Shown in pieces: positions 10,450 to 23,465 of a stretch of 64,000 bases of DNA. A model generated the notes under the pieces. That model made no database searches and was not told where the DNA came from. It was given only the letters and a program-made list of their open reading frames with translations. The stretch is from Acholoe squamosa (taxonomy: Eukaryota > Annelida > Polychaeta > Phyllodocida > Polynoidae). The stretch is taken from NCBI GenBank assembly GCA_949317995.1, contig OX439043.1:55259339-55323338 (forward strand), read 5' to 3'. The position numbers and the translations under genes were made by a program. Within the stretch, counting starts at the first letter, position 1. Each line of letters begins with the position of its first letter.

Positions 10450-13400
10450 AAACCGAGCAGATCTCATGCACTTACAAAATGTAAGAAATTCATACATAAT
10501 GGATGACTAAGTGCGATAAACGCATTAATGTATGGATATTGGAGGACTCATTATTAGCTTAGTATCACACTCTCTAAGTAAGAGATTCTTTATCCAAGGG
10601 AAAAGAAAACCACAACCATGGAATTCATTTTTGTACATGAAATAGAATTTATTTCTGAGTTCAATGAGAACTTATGAACAATGAATAATATTATGAGAGA
10701 AAGTATGTACAAGGTGGACAATGTCATATATATATATATATATTTATATTCATATAGTTAATGTTCGGGCACTTCATGCTGTGGCCATGCGATTATCACT
10801 AATAGGCTGACCAACAACACAGCACGGCAGTTTTGCCCTAAATTCTTTTCTCCTTTTCCTCTACACAGATTTATATACGATACATTATGTGTTGCCACAG
10901 TAGTATTTTGGCCTTGGGCCCTTTCATGTTGCCTCCTTTACATTTAACAGTAGGCTTGTGAATGGCGCATCAGTCTAACGTCACCGGCGTGACATATGAC
11001 AATCATGCTACAATATATAGTAATATTTACCACGTCCATTCCGATATGGCAACCACAGCCTGCGACATCTGGATTTTTTCTTATCATTAAAGATGCCATC
11101 ATTCTGTCTTGTGAATTAACTCTCATATTCGCAAAATTGTACACTCATGCATTCAATTCAATTGACAAAAAACTTATAAAACACATTGCAACATGTAGAA
11201 TCAATAATTGTGCTTAAAAACGTCTCGTAGTGTATATTTGTGTCGTACTTCATTTTTTCAATGTTTATTGTGTAAAAACTAGTTATTTCTTCATTTCATT
11301 GTAAAATAACTTACTATGCCTTCATTGTACCATAAATGGAATGGGCAAAAATGCACATTTTGGTGAAAAGAACAACTTGTAACAACAGTCATAGTGACAT
11401 AAGGCTAAAAGCATGAAGGTGACAGCATTTCTCTATACATGGTCTGCTGTAGACAGTTTAAGCATTGGGTAACTGGCAGCAGACTGTACACGTACAACAC
11501 AAGACAGTACTGACGTCATCAGTATGGGTGCCTGTATTTGTGATGTCAACACCAACAATGATGACGTCACCGCAAATTGCAGACATTCACACAAAATGGA
11601 GAACCCAAGATGGCAGATTTCCAGTTCCCCATACCCTCACTTGTGTATTGACATATAGTTGTCTACATAGCACCATTGGGCGAATTCTTGTATTCTGCAG
11701 ACCTGATGTCAGTTAAAGATCTGTCTATTGTGCACAGTGCTTTAATCGGTAGGCATTTCCCGCATACATAATAAGTAAATATAATAACTTTTCCTTGGGA
11801 CAAACATCTTTTCTTTTCTTTTTAAACTATACATCTTATGATTCTTCACTAGCACTGTGTATACCCGTGATTCCTTAGTATCAATTTTAATAAAACTTTG
11901 TAATTTACATAACACGTGAAATCAGTCGTTTCACATAACAGTCATCGCCAGGTGAGAAAACAACGGCCAATGGCCGGCTCAGACCCAAATAACTTCCTGG
12001 AACATTTTCACCCCAGATATCTTCACAGACAGAGGCCATTAAAAAACACACTTGTAGCAATGGCCCCAAAGTCATCCCCTAAGTCACCATACCATGCAGG
12101 CACTACACAGGGTTCCTGTGTGTGCCCAATGCATGTCAAGAAGCAGGTGCTGATATAGTACCTTTCTATTTTACCAAGCCAATCTCTATACAGTCAGTGC
12201 AGCATCTTCGCGTCACAGCTTGTAGCTTAATTTCATTAATGCGATGGATATCCTTTTCAGTTAGATACAATTAAAGCATTTGACTGGTTCGGCTCGGTTA
12301 ACATGTCAACCGTATAAAAAAGAAATCTCTTAACATGGTCTCTTGAGTGTATGTTTTACCATAGCAGCACATTGTACAGTCTACATTTTAGCAGTAGTAG
12401 AAATGGACCTGGATTTCTTTCGGTCATGTAATAGTTGTCTTCTTTGTTTTTCGGCTGGAGCGAGATCCAATGAAAGTCCTCATAGTGGTTGGACTTACAT
12501 AACAAGATATAATTGTATATACAATACATTGGCACCACAGGCCAAAATAAACAATGGATACGCTTGGATTATACTTCTTTGTACTTTGACTTCAATACTT
12601 TGTACCGAACCCGTATTGCAAATAACAGTCATTCAAAATCTGAAGTTACAATTAATCACCATAAAAGATTTGGATTGATGGACCACAAAATATATATCTC
12701 TGTAATATATATTTTATAAGCACAGCACCCTCAGGACTGCAAGTACTATTTGTGTTAGTACCGAGTGGTTAATAAATCAGTTAATTCAAATGAGCCCCTG
12801 GTTTCGAAGAGGAATGTCTTCGGCCCAGATTAATTGGATTTCAGATTCACACAATTCAGACAGGACAATTTACATTCATGGATATCAGTCATTTGTAACA
12901 CCAGTCATATTAATGTTATCAATTTTTCACTGACTGCCCAATCCACCTGAAGACCTGAAGTAGCATACCCTTTAGGCATGCAATTAAAGCCAACAGCCCC
13001 TGCTATGGGTCTGCAGCAGACACAAATAAAATATAAACCTGTTCCCTGGTTTGGTGAACATAACAAGGCTCCCGACAACTGGGTACAATATATATACTTG
13101 ATGTCAGCCATATTTAACAAGAGTCCTGAGAAAACTATAATATGCTGAATATAATATGTCTGATGGTCTCTGACAATAGATATTAGCATCAGATGAGGTG
13201 ATGTCTTACTGAGTTGACAAGTCTCTCTCACAGTGAGCCATAAGCTTGTAAAAGGCTGCACCATAACCAGCAAATGTATCATAGGAACTCCCTGTACAGT
13301 AATCCCTATACACCCTGTGTCTTTGACACTATCTTGACTTGGGGCCACTGCTACAAAAATATTAAAGTAAACAAAAGATACATGAGCACAGTCCAGTACA

Positions 13401-16400
13401 AAATAAGGATTATAGATAAGCAGCATGGGATGCCTTCAGATTACTCCTAGGAGAGTACATGTCTGGCGAGAATCATTACCCCATGGAAAAAATTAATCTT
13501 GGGCAAAACCCTATGAGTAGGAATTGTGGGTGTTCAGTCCCTTTCAATCTTGTGCTCATTGCTTGCCTTCCTGATGGTCCTATGTTTTACATCCGTCTAG
13601 ATTGGTGCTTCAGTGCACATATGGCTGTCAGGAGTGGACCAACTGCCTTTGGTGAAGTCAGAGTAGAAATGGAAGTGCATTTTGTTGTTTTCATGAAAAT
13701 TGCAGAGCTTTCATGAACTATAACCACCCTGAAAGCTTCATCAATATCTACCTGCAAACTAGATCTGCTAGAAAGGCATTAAGATGGAATAAGCCCCTCT
13801 ACAATATAAAGCTGTAACCCAAAAGGAGCACAGAGTATAAAGAAGGGTTTCTCTGGTCACACAGCTTGCCCACTGTGACAACTCATGGTGTTGCATGGCA
13901 TTATGCTTGCAGAAAAGGAAAGCATCATTAATAGCAAAGTATATGATGTTATTATCATTGGAGTAATTACTATAAGAAACAAAAGGAAAATCTTGCACAA
14001 TGCTACCCAGAGAGCACGGCCTGGTTAGATGGCATTAGGGCTAACTGAACAAGGTATCAATCTCCTACAATGGAGCTTAGGTATCCTCTCTTGCTAGTAC
14101 TGAGTAGTAATAGTGTTGCAAAACCCGATATGGCTGAAGCCAGAGATGCAGAATGTACTCCTGCACCTATTGCGTAGTTGCAAAGGTCAAGATTGCGGAG
14201 TGGGGTATCTCACCGGACAAGATGGCTAAGATGGAAAAACATTATGCAAACACCATGTTAAATGAGCTCAGCCCTTTGAGATCAACTGATGATGATACAG
14301 CCATGACATTGCAGTGGAAATAGAGCCAGTTCAGCTGTTGTGCTGGTAGGCAATTATGTAATGGCTTCGGCTGTGCTCTCTGGTATTGCTCCCACCTGCA
14401 AGCATCTTCTATTTCAATTGCAAGACATAAACTTTGGTTTAGAGCACAGCTAGAACTGACCAGTACAAGATGAAATATGATTACTGTCATAGTTTCCGGG
14501 TTGGCTTGGGAAGATGAAGTAAAGAGATCATCAAGATAATCCAAACTGGAACCATCAACTAAAAGGATTTGCCAGAATTATAATCACTTAAAAACATATT
14601 GCTATCAATTTCTTTATATTCCACCATTTGTGTCAAATTTTGTATTTTTTTTTGTATTCCAATGAATTCTTATGCTCTCAGACCTTCCCAATGACTTTTG
14701 CTATATCGAATATGAACTGATGGGAATCCACACAACTACAAGGGACCGATGACTTTCTAGGAATGTTTTTGTGTGCGCTAAATGATATGTTTGCTACCCA
14801 TTTACACACAGATCAATACCCCAACCTTTTCTTATGATGAACACTTGATCAGAGGTCTATTTTTTACCTTTAAGGATGTTGGTCTTCTATGTTGAACAGT
14901 AACATATGATTTTTCCCCCTCAGCATCACTTTCTTAACAGGCCAATTGCATGGAGTTTCATGGTTAGATTGTTTGTCACCTGATATGCTACTTAAACACG
15001 ACTGTGCACTACCCGACTGACTTTTGGTCATTTTGGGTATATTACTCTCTCGTAAAAATTTAGTTTCCGTGAACGATACAACCAAAATAATGATAACTGA
15101 TCGACTAAACAATGACTTGCATACGAAACATGCTACACAGTATGCTTGTTTCACTAACACATCAATGATGGATTTGGTAAAGAGGACATCCATACAAACA
15201 TAAGTCCAACCACAGATGCAGGGTAAGCCATCCTAACACACTCTTGATACGGTTATACAAGTTTTGTTGCTTATACAAAGTGTATTCACACTATCAATGA
15301 TGGTGCTCATAATATTTTTTAGCAGTTTGCCTTCTGCGTAGTTTACATACAGTCTTTCAGCTAATACTTGTCGAGGCTGCAACATTGCTTATACTCTGAA
15401 TCCTTTACCCTCTCGCAATTAATGAATCCTAAAACACTTAATAAATCAATCAGTCAGTAAACATGGGACGTCTACATTCAGTCTGTCATACCGGGCTCTG
15501 CTTATGTTACAGGGATCTCAGGGAAAGACAACAATCAGAAATGAACACTAAATTGATGACACATTTGATAACCAACTAGACCAATACTATGTATTGCCTG
15601 GCATTCTTTACAAGTACTCACTATTGCCTGGCGTTTGTTACAGTTACTCTTTGAGTGAATTATGCACTGGCTGCATTTCTATGGCCTACTGTGATGTTCC
15701 ATGGTGTGCATACAATGTTTTACTTGCATCCTTTTCTAGACAACATCCAATTTTAAAGAGCCAAATGTTACAGGTAAAAATACAGGTGAATCTCAGAAGG
15801 ACTAAGGATGGATACATACACCACTCCCTACCATGAGAAGCCCATTTCTTGGTGGAATCCCGAAGCCTAGACCATCATGGGAAAATACATCCCTTCTCTT
15901 TGTGCCAGGACATCTCTTAAATGCACATTCCCTCACTGCTTGATTGCATGAATGTCATATGTGCACATACCCATTGCACACAATCTGTAGGGCTAATTTC
16001 ATGCAAAAGCGCCATTTAGAATGATTAGAGGGAACTGGCTGTATATTTAGTCCATGGTGTAAGCCCCCCAAGCATACACTTTACCCTTGTTTTAGAAATT
16101 TGGCAGGAGCTTTTAGGAGAAACCATGCAGACAACCTAACATATATGTATGTAAAAATAACCTGGTAATCTAGACTACTACTTAACTATGGGTTCTTAGG
16201 TCTCGGTTCTCCACCAGTGGAAATGTTCACACTATGCATCAGGCTAGTGGAACAACTACCATTGCTGGAGATCAGGGTCGCGCTGCTTACTGCCTATCGA
16301 CAAGTTAGAATGCTAGGCTCTAGCGTTGATGAAAAATAAATTAAAAATGTACAATATATACATCCAACTTGCCGGGCGCAGTAAGCAGAGCGAAGACAGA

Positions 16401-17859
16401 ACAGCAGAACATCACATTTATTTTCATGTCTTATTTTGTAATGAAGTTGTACGCAGACCAGATAGAAGACAAGTGAGTCAACTTCAAAGTCTACAAAAGT
16501 TACACTAACAAGCTGGAAAAGGCTAAAGGACTAAGGTTGAGAACACCTACATCTTCCTGACCCATTGTGCAGCATCATTTAGGGCTCCGGTGCAAAAACA
16601 GTAACAACATTACACCAGTGTCTAAAGTCTGATTGTCACTCAAACATTTTGCTTTCTCCTGTTTTCTTTTGTGACAGCTCTACACAAAACACCATTTTGG
16701 CAAAGCCCAATTCATCATATAAAGTAAGTTTCTTTTGAGAATCCCAATCCAAAGGTGCCTGCATGAATTCACAAAAAAAAAAAAATCAATGTTTTGGATA
16801 TGTCAATGTTATTAGTATCAATACCCTGTATTTACCCTCAGGAAAGAATTTGTATTAGTATTCTAATAGTTTTTGAGGAATTATTTATAAGCTAACGTGA
16901 ATGTAGATCATGACTCCTAAATAAGAGGGATATTAGTGCCAATAGCATTTGAAAACCTTTGAATGATTGAAAGCGGCAAAACAAAGCTCAATGAATAATT
17001 TCGAAGCTTAAACCCATCAGTTCTGTCAAGCAAAGTATTTTTGATACCTATAGCTAGCAGGGGCCTGCCTGATGGTATAACCCCCCACTCAGGAGGTTGT
17101 AATAATTTAGTGTTCCAAATTCTCAGTTGGCTCAGCACCTCCTCCATGGTCTTCATCAGGTATGTTAAGGGACTAATAAGGTAGGGTAAGGGCACCAAGT
17201 ATACTGACAGGGTAGAACAAGCCCAGAAGCAACACATGGACAACTGCCATTATCTTCTTTAAATTCTATCATTGCACCTTGGCAACTATGTATGTACAGG
17301 ATTGGGAAGGTCAATGAAAAGGTGTTTTTTGATGGTTTTCTTCCTTTTAAATTTTTTCCAATTTTTTTTTCTTTCTGTTTTTTTTCTTTTGTTTGTTTCG
17401 TTGTTCTGACGTTTATATACAGCAAGACCAGTGGCACTCCAGACATTGCCTGAGATGACACCTTAGCAATACAGACAACATCATTAATAACAACAGGCCT
17501 AAGCAGAGGGGAAAAAAGCAAAAGGGGCAACTGAAGCGCATGCGCACTTCATTTACTTTTACACATACATAGAACTGTGCATTAATTCATATTTGTTTAA
17601 AAATTTAGTGCGCCCCATATATTTCTTATTTGACAATACACATGCACCATTGATCTGAAGTACCTATCTTCTCTACAGCAACCCATGGATTCAATCATTG
17701 CTTGATGGCTGTGAATGGAGAACCCTCCCTTGTCTATTTACAGGTGTAGTACAGAAGGAGCGGGCTGCGAGTCAACAATTCTATCCTTTTTTTTTTAAAT
17801 CAGGAAAGCGTATTATTTCACTGGCTATTACTGATGACATAGACTTTAACTGCTGCTTG
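10450..17859. other. Intergenic DNA downstream of MXD, no gene recognised
   Basis: Mostly AT-rich sequence with scattered short frames. It contains a (TA)n run at about 10726-10742 and the CRE cluster annotated separately. The longest frame, 12905-13426 on the minus strand, has no recognisable domain and is probably chance or decayed repeat. A second minus-strand frame at 14242-14544 contains YLDD but lacks the rest of a reverse-transcriptase domain. Confidence 0.45.
11511..11569. promoter_or_regulatory. CRE cluster (two perfect TGACGTCA sites)
   Basis: TGACGTCA occurs at 11511-11518 and again at 11562-11569, with a one-mismatch TGATGTCA at 11541-11548 between them. Such palindromes are consensus CREB/ATF sites. 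The cluster lies about 8 kb downstream of the MXD stop codon, in a stretch with no recognisable gene, so it could serve the MXD gene or an unseen neighbour. Confidence 0.4.
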
Positions 17860-17883
17860 CTGCTGCTGCTGCTGCTGCTGCTG
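17860..17883 (+). repeat. (CTG)8 microsatellite
   Basis: Eight uninterrupted CTG triplets, extended by degenerate TGCTGCTTG to the left. It is not inside a supported coding exon. Confidence 0.9.
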
Positions 17884-19819
17884 TCGGCTTTGCGTTATGA
17901 CATTATCCAAAGCAGATTCGAGATGACTATCCTGCATGAAGCTATACTCCTATCACAAGGTTTTCTTTAGGGGAGTCGGACGCTTGAAACGGTTGTTGGT
18001 AAATCCGACAAGTAGTTGATCACCTGCTCAGCCATTCGAGCGCCTCGAGCGAGCAATTCCATGTGCACCCTTGAGGGATTCATTTACATCATTTCACCAA
18101 CATGGAAGGCCTGCACTACAAGAAGTTGAAGTATAGTCAGTAATGAGAGTGTTTGGTACCACATCTGCTGTAAGATGCAATGTCCATAGCACAGTTATAT
18201 GTCCCTGTGCATCAGAAAGCAGCATAGACAGTGATTCCACAGCACCTGGCCACACAGGAACATGCTAGAGATTAAGCTAGTTTCCAACCAACTACACAAA
18301 TAGCTATGTGGTAAGCACACAATACTACTTCCAGTCGATCCAATACTATAGTCCTTCTTCCCAGGCGGCCAAGTAAGGGTGCTAGCTCAAATGCTGGCAG
18401 GTGTAGGTCGTTGTGTAGTTCCTTTGGGGTATCAGAAGGTTGGTCATCCGCTGGACATCTGCACCCTTCGGTGCATCAGATGTCAGGTAATTCCAGCTCA
18501 CAGTGCGGTGAAGCCATGTAATTACTGATGTTGGTATGATACATGTATCGTGCAACGACATCCGGCGGTCACCTCCGACAAGTGTTCCAAGCTCGCCTAT
18601 ATGGTTCGAGGTACAACCGCCAGGAGGAAAGGGCACAACATGATTATCCACCAGGCAGACGCACATGACGGTAAGTCAAACATATCACAATGTTCTAATT
18701 ACGCCATTGAACATGTGACCAGATCACCTTACATGTGTAGTCCAAGCTTCCTTTACTCCCCCTCCAAAAATAGACATCAACGTATGGTTCTCAAAGCTGC
18801 CTTGTATCTTCTTCTTATTGGAAATTGAACATTCACTTACAGATAATCCGATTAATGATAGACCTCTTTTTTACAATATCTCATTCATATGGTCACATAA
18901 TTTACATATCTATCTACCTATCACTAATTCTGGACCTAGAGGAACTTTGTACAAGTTCATTACAATTATTTTAATTTTTTTTTCCATTTATACAATTTTT
19001 TTTTCAGTTTTTTTTTTGGTAACACATGGACTACATTTGTAATGCAGACCAATGATTACGGACGCCGCGGAACAAATCCTGACGTTCTCCGCCGCCCAAA
19101 CAAACCAATCGCCCAGACTCCATGAAGCATAAATACGCTGCATTTTCTGATTAATTAATAAATTCCTTTTTTAGCGTTTTCCACTTCTTTTTTTTTAGAG
19201 TTTATAGCGCTGTACACTTTTTCTGGATAATGGCTAGGCCATCTCCTTGTCACGACTGGAAAACCATACCAAACGACACTGTAGGGCTGACCATCGGGCG
19301 GACTCCGCTGCTTGCGGTGGGGCGCAGTGAAAATCCCCATAGGTAGTAGTACAATGTGGACGATTTCATCAAAAGGAACAATGATAATATCATTTCAGTT
19401 CCCACTTTAAGCCATGGGAGGCAGCTGAGCAATGAAGCCTGTGGGTGATGCTTAGGCTCCCCCTTCTCCTGCCTATCCTCCACCATCTCAAACCTTCCTC
19501 CAGGAGGTAGTATGGGGGATGGTAGTGGCGCTTGTGGTGATAGTAGGCCTTGTTCCAAGGTGTTGATGATGATGGCAATAGTGTTAATGAGAACTCCTCC
19601 TGTACAGCAGCGCCAGCGTCGTGGTAACAACATATCCAGAGTAGTCACCTCATCCACAGTAGTAGTAATAGTAGTAGTTATACTGATGAACTGTTTGATT
19701 TGCATATCATGATGATTATTAATATCATTATTAGTAGTAGTTGTGGTATCTGGTGTTGGGTGGGCGGCGGGTGGCGAGCAGGGGAGTTGAATAGTGGACG
19801 CCACGCTGGACAGTGCGTT
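17884..19819 (-). other. Region downstream of the MXD stop, including its 3' UTR
   Basis: The minus-strand 3' UTR must begin at 19819 and run to lower coordinates. No AATAAA was seen close by; ATTAAA (plus TTTAAT, about 18969-18974) is the best candidate signal, giving a UTR near 0.85 kb. Near 18543-18668 the plus strand has a CpG-richer open patch ending in a strong donor-like GACG|GTAAGTC. Its protein is not recognisable and no matching acceptor is evident. Confidence 0.4.
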
Positions 19820-19950
19820 TCATACCGAGTCGGTGAGAGTCAGCCGACGGGTTGTAATAGTGCACCCCCCGTCCGACGAATTGGACTGCACACTGCTATG
19901 GTCGTCAGTGTCACTTGTGCTGCTCACATACCCAAGGACGTCGATTTCAT
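19820..19950 (-). CDS. mxd: MXD (Mad/Mxi1-like) repressor, last coding exon with stop
   Basis: This exon encodes the C-terminal 42 residues of a Mad/Mxi1-family Max-binding repressor. On the minus strand a pyrimidine-rich acceptor ending CTACTTCCAG precedes ATGAAATCGAC, and the frame stays open to TGA at 19822-19820. Read from the two-base codon remainder it gives D-EIDVLGYVSSTSDTDDHSS and then VQSNSSDGG, ending RRLTLTDSV. This follows the MXD1/MXI1 tail pattern: E-E/D-I-D-V, an SxSDxDD/E acidic-serine stretch, S-x-Q-S, S-D-x-G, then a basic-hydrophobic end ending in DS. In vertebrate MXD proteins this tail lies after the zipper and is linked to protein turnover. The preceding exon (57458-57245) ends with a single G of a codon, which joins AT here to make GAT (Asp), so the phases agree. 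The 3' UTR continues towards lower coordinates; ATTAAA near 18969-18974 is a weak poly(A)-signal candidate. Gene identity is well supported; the paralogue (MXD1, MXI1 or a single invertebrate Mad) is not resolvable. Confidence 0.87.
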
Positions 19951-20633
19951 CTGGAAGTAGAAAAAGTGGAAGATGTTCATTAATTGGTGCTCACAGATAT
20001 AGGTATACAGTGTGAAAACATGAAATGGTGCCGAATATTCATTTCACAGTCTGGAATATGCTTTTATTAAAATAGGTAATAATTACTTTCAGGAAATCAC
20101 TATATATCTACAAAAATGCAGGTGTGAAAAATGCATTCTGGTATATTCTATTTCAATCTTACATGGATGGGTCAGTTAATGAACATTTGAAAACAGTAAA
20201 CAAAACTGGACGTTCAACTCGGTACTCAGCATCTAACAGGCTCGATATTATTGTTTTCCCTTTTGGTTGTGGGGTCGGGATGGGTGGATATAGGCCGTAG
20301 CAAACAGACATGACAAATATCAAATGAGATAGAATTAGAGAACCTAAGAAGCCACCTGTTTTGCTCATCATCTGGTTTAAAAAAAAAGAAAAAAATCTTC
20401 TCCCACACTTCAGTCTTGCAGATGAAAGATCAAACTGCGGGCCTTTGGCTTTGACTAGGGAGGGAGTGAGGTAGGGTTATGAGTTTGGGGAGGGGGGGGG
20501 ATGGGAGACTGTAACGCTTTGGGAATATATGATCAGGAGTGGCTAAGAGGTTTTATAATGACGGATGGGTCGGCCGGGGTTGACCCCTGAGCCGTGGGAG
20601 GGCAGTGCTGGGGGCAAGAGACTGGTCGCGGTG

Positions 20634-20675
20634 GACGCCCGCCAGGGGGCGTTATGGGCGCCCTCTGGTGTCAGA
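20634..20675. promoter_or_regulatory. Two CTCF-like motifs facing each other
   Basis: CGCCCGCCAGGGGGCG on the plus strand (about 20635-20652) matches the bilaterian CTCF core CCRCCAGGGGGCG. Immediately after it, GGGCGCCCTCTGGTGTCA (20656-20673) reads on the minus strand as TGACACCAGAGGGCGCCC, a second match. The two cores are only a few bases apart, in opposite orientation, inside a local GC-rich patch (20560-20680), about 0.7 kb upstream of the last MXD exon. In bilaterians CTCF binds such sites as an architectural or insulator factor. Motif identity is by eye; binding is inferred. Confidence 0.5.
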
Positions 20676-21257
20676 ATGAAGAAACTCATCAGCCAAAAGT
20701 CATACTAGAGTTTCGAGTAACTTTAGGATATAAGAAAATAGAATGTAGGAGTAGGACATGAGGATGGTTCTAAAGGGGCTGTCAGTGAAAGAGTGGTATG
20801 TTGGGTAGAGACAAAAAAAAGTGGTGTATGGTAAGGTTACGTGTATGTATTCAGACTAAGACACACCAGGACACCCTTAGACAACTACTGAGAGAAATGT
20901 AGACTAGCTGCAGACTATGCAATGAAGTTTGAGTTTTCTTCCATTTTCTTATAATGAATTCAATAGACTTGAGCAAGTCTAGGAGAAATAGTGAGCGGAA
21001 CACATGGGAACACGTACATGTAGCTGGTTCCATCCAGTCCCATGCCCGGGTAACAAGACCAGCGTACACGACACATGGACCTACAAAGGGCCAGTTGTGG
21101 GGCCTCTCCTTTTTTTTTAAACTTTCCTCTGCAGGCCTGGTGTTGGTATTTTATAATTTAGTTTCTTAAGATAGAGGGGATGGGAAGGTACAAACAAGGA
21201 TAGAAAATAGCAACGTTTGCAGAGACCTCACAAGTCTTCAGACTCTTAACCACATCA

Positions 21258-21425
21258 TTTGGGAATTACCAGTAGGACATTTATAGTTCTCGCGAGCAAC
21301 TCACTGATGCTACTTTAATGTCTGTATGATGCATTAAAGCATGCATCAACTCAATGCTGCATCAAAGTGATGCACCAACTCAGTGCATATGAGTTACTTA
21401 TCGGTGCATCATGGCGAGAAATGAA
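21258..21425. mobile_element. Degenerate copy of the TTAA palindrome MITE family
   Basis: Contains TCTCGCGAGCAACTCACTGATG, shortened and diverged from the family core GGCGAGTAACTCGCC, followed by several GCATCA/TGATGCA phrases and GGTGCATCATGGCGAG. The terminal repeats are lost. Confidence 0.4.
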
Positions 21426-22553
21426 GATGAAGCTTTTGAGTATCATAAAATGGTCTATAACGAGCTTACTAAGGATGTTGTACTTCGTATATCGGTATAT
21501 AATGCGGCCACCCCTGCCTGTGACTTATCCTCTTAGTGCAATAGTAATTGGCCTGAAAGTGTACCTCAATCTACTTAACTCCAGACAGAAAAGAAAAAAA
21601 AAATAGATGAATCAGGAGGCAAAATCCCCAACCCTGCTTATATATTTATAATGATGGCATGGGCCCAATAATACACCCCAGTGGGATCCACATGGATCCC
21701 ACTCTATACATGTATAAACCCCACCACCACAACCCCATCTGGTGACACATCGTGGTAAACAACTCTGCAGCCCACATTGACACTCAAGGGGGATAGAGGA
21801 AAACTAATAATGTGCCAGAAAAGCTAAGTAAAAAGGTTGCCTCTCCAAACAGTGGTATGTCTGGGTCCACGTCCACCCGACGCCTGGTACTGATGTGCTC
21901 CGCTGCATATGGAATGATGTACACAGCGCTCGGCAAATCAGCTGAAGCTGTCCTCGTGGGTTCTTTTTACTTTTTGCTATGGTTTCCCATCTTTCTCAGA
22001 TCTGCATCTCTCAAAAAGTAAATATCTATTTTCTTCTCTTTTCCCACATTGTTCCCCCATACAGTTAACTTGGTCCCTCTGACTTTCTTTTTCGAGGACG
22101 TTTTACACCATGCCTCTGGGTATCATCTTGGAAGGGGTGCATGACTGTGGTGTGTGTTTTCCCCATTGGTTAATTTTTAATCTATTTAATTTACATAGAG
22201 CAGCTATTGTTCTACTACAGATCAGTTGGGGGCACAGTAGTGTTGTACTAGAACCAGTCCAAGAGGCTGGGTGGTCAGTGTGAGTGGATGTGGTGAGTGT
22301 ATTAAACAGTAAAGCTGTCACACACAGCACGTGTTAGGGGTGTAAATCAGCCACAATGGCTCCCCTGGCGGCATCTAGGTAAACACTACCTCTGCCGTTA
22401 TACAGACTGCTGGGGGCAGCTGGAGACTGCATGAACCATGCCTGTACATTGTGTATACTATAAACCATGGGACTGTGTGTGTGTTCGGGGGGGGGGGGGG
22501 GTGGATGGATGAAGGTCAGCACATGACGGTATATGGACTACACACACAGCATG

Positions 22554-22690
22554 TTAACCATTTAAGGACAATACAGTGCATTAAAGTAATATCCATCTTT
22601 GTGATGCACCAACACACAATTGACGAGTTACTCACCTGCTCTGTGTTGGTGCATCATTCCACACTTTGGAAGTTTATCAGTCCCATAGGA
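22554..22690. mobile_element. TTAA palindrome MITE, partial
   Basis: The left end TTAACCATTTAAGG is at 22554. The interior has GTGATGCACCAACAC, GACGAGTTACTCACC and then TGTTGGTGCATCA, so the halves form an inverted repeat around the GAGT-ACTC core. The right terminus is not clear. Confidence 0.55.
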
Positions 22691-23343
22691 TCGTGATGTA
22701 TGAATGCATAATTTATAAGAGCCTTTGAATATGTATAATTAATTTCATACCAACCCATGCAACTCCCTCTTCCATTATACAATGACACATACACATAGTG
22801 CATGTATTCACCTAGGAGGACATCACTCCAGTACGTGACTTACCCCATATGACCTTACTATACACTACAACCCTCACCCAGTCATGTCCCACTTCAGTAA
22901 CAGGAGGCCTTTAGTACCTCTCCATCTTCAAAGGGCCTTAGAACCGATAGGCACCCCTAGGCACTCCTCCAGGGTCCAATCCCCACATTCCCTCACGAGG
23001 CAGCACAAAAAAAGATGCTATAATCTCTTATTTTCCCTCTTTTATTGTGAGTCAAAATGAAATCTGTTGGGAATGGTTCAAGGAAGAAACGTGTAAAAGA
23101 AAAAAAGAGAGAGTCTATGGCACTGGTTCCATGGTGAGTGCCAGAGCACCCCCCCCCCCCGCCCCCCAATACCTTCGGCTTCAGGCCATGACATCAGTCG
23201 GGTAATCTGACCACGACCCACCCTCCTAACTCTGACACACCCCCTTATCTACAGCAATGTTTTATCTTGATAATCTGCAATGACTACACTTCATGTGAAT
23301 TCTCTCTCCAATCCAGCTCTACAGGTCTCCTCAACGTGACCCC

Positions 23344-23465
23344 AGAGGTCAGGTCAAGGTCAACCACCAAGACCAAGGTTACCCCAAGGTCAAGGTAGAG
23401 GTGGTGATGAGAGGTCAAGCTGCATGGCAGGTCCCCAGAGCCTGGAGGTGATCCAAAGGTCATCT
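23344..23465 (+). promoter_or_regulatory. Cluster of nuclear-receptor half-sites (AGGTCA)
   Basis: Within about 120 bases the plus strand carries GAGGTCAGGTCAAGGTCA, then CCAAGGTTACC, CCCAAGGTCAAGG, GAGAGGTCAAGC and CCAAAGGTCATC. Several are extended TCAAGGTCA or CAAGGTCA sites of the kind bound by monomeric ERR/NR5A receptors, and AGGTCAGGTCAAGGTCA also offers closely spaced direct repeats. The cluster lies in the MXD intron about 3.4 kb upstream of the last exon. A weaker similar run is at 33427-33475. Confidence 0.4.

Noticed and set aside
12905..13426. 173-residue minus-strand open frame
   Set aside because: No recognisable domain, mixed composition, no splice support; most likely chance or a decayed repeat.
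14242..14544. Frame containing YLDD, reminiscent of a reverse-transcriptase active site
   Set aside because: The flanking RT blocks expected before and after the motif are absent, and neighbouring frames do not continue a retroelement.
19250..19804. 184-residue minus-strand frame next to the terminal MXD exon
   Set aside because: It lies in the 3' UTR beyond the MXD stop, in another frame, and is low-complexity (Thr/Asn/Ile).
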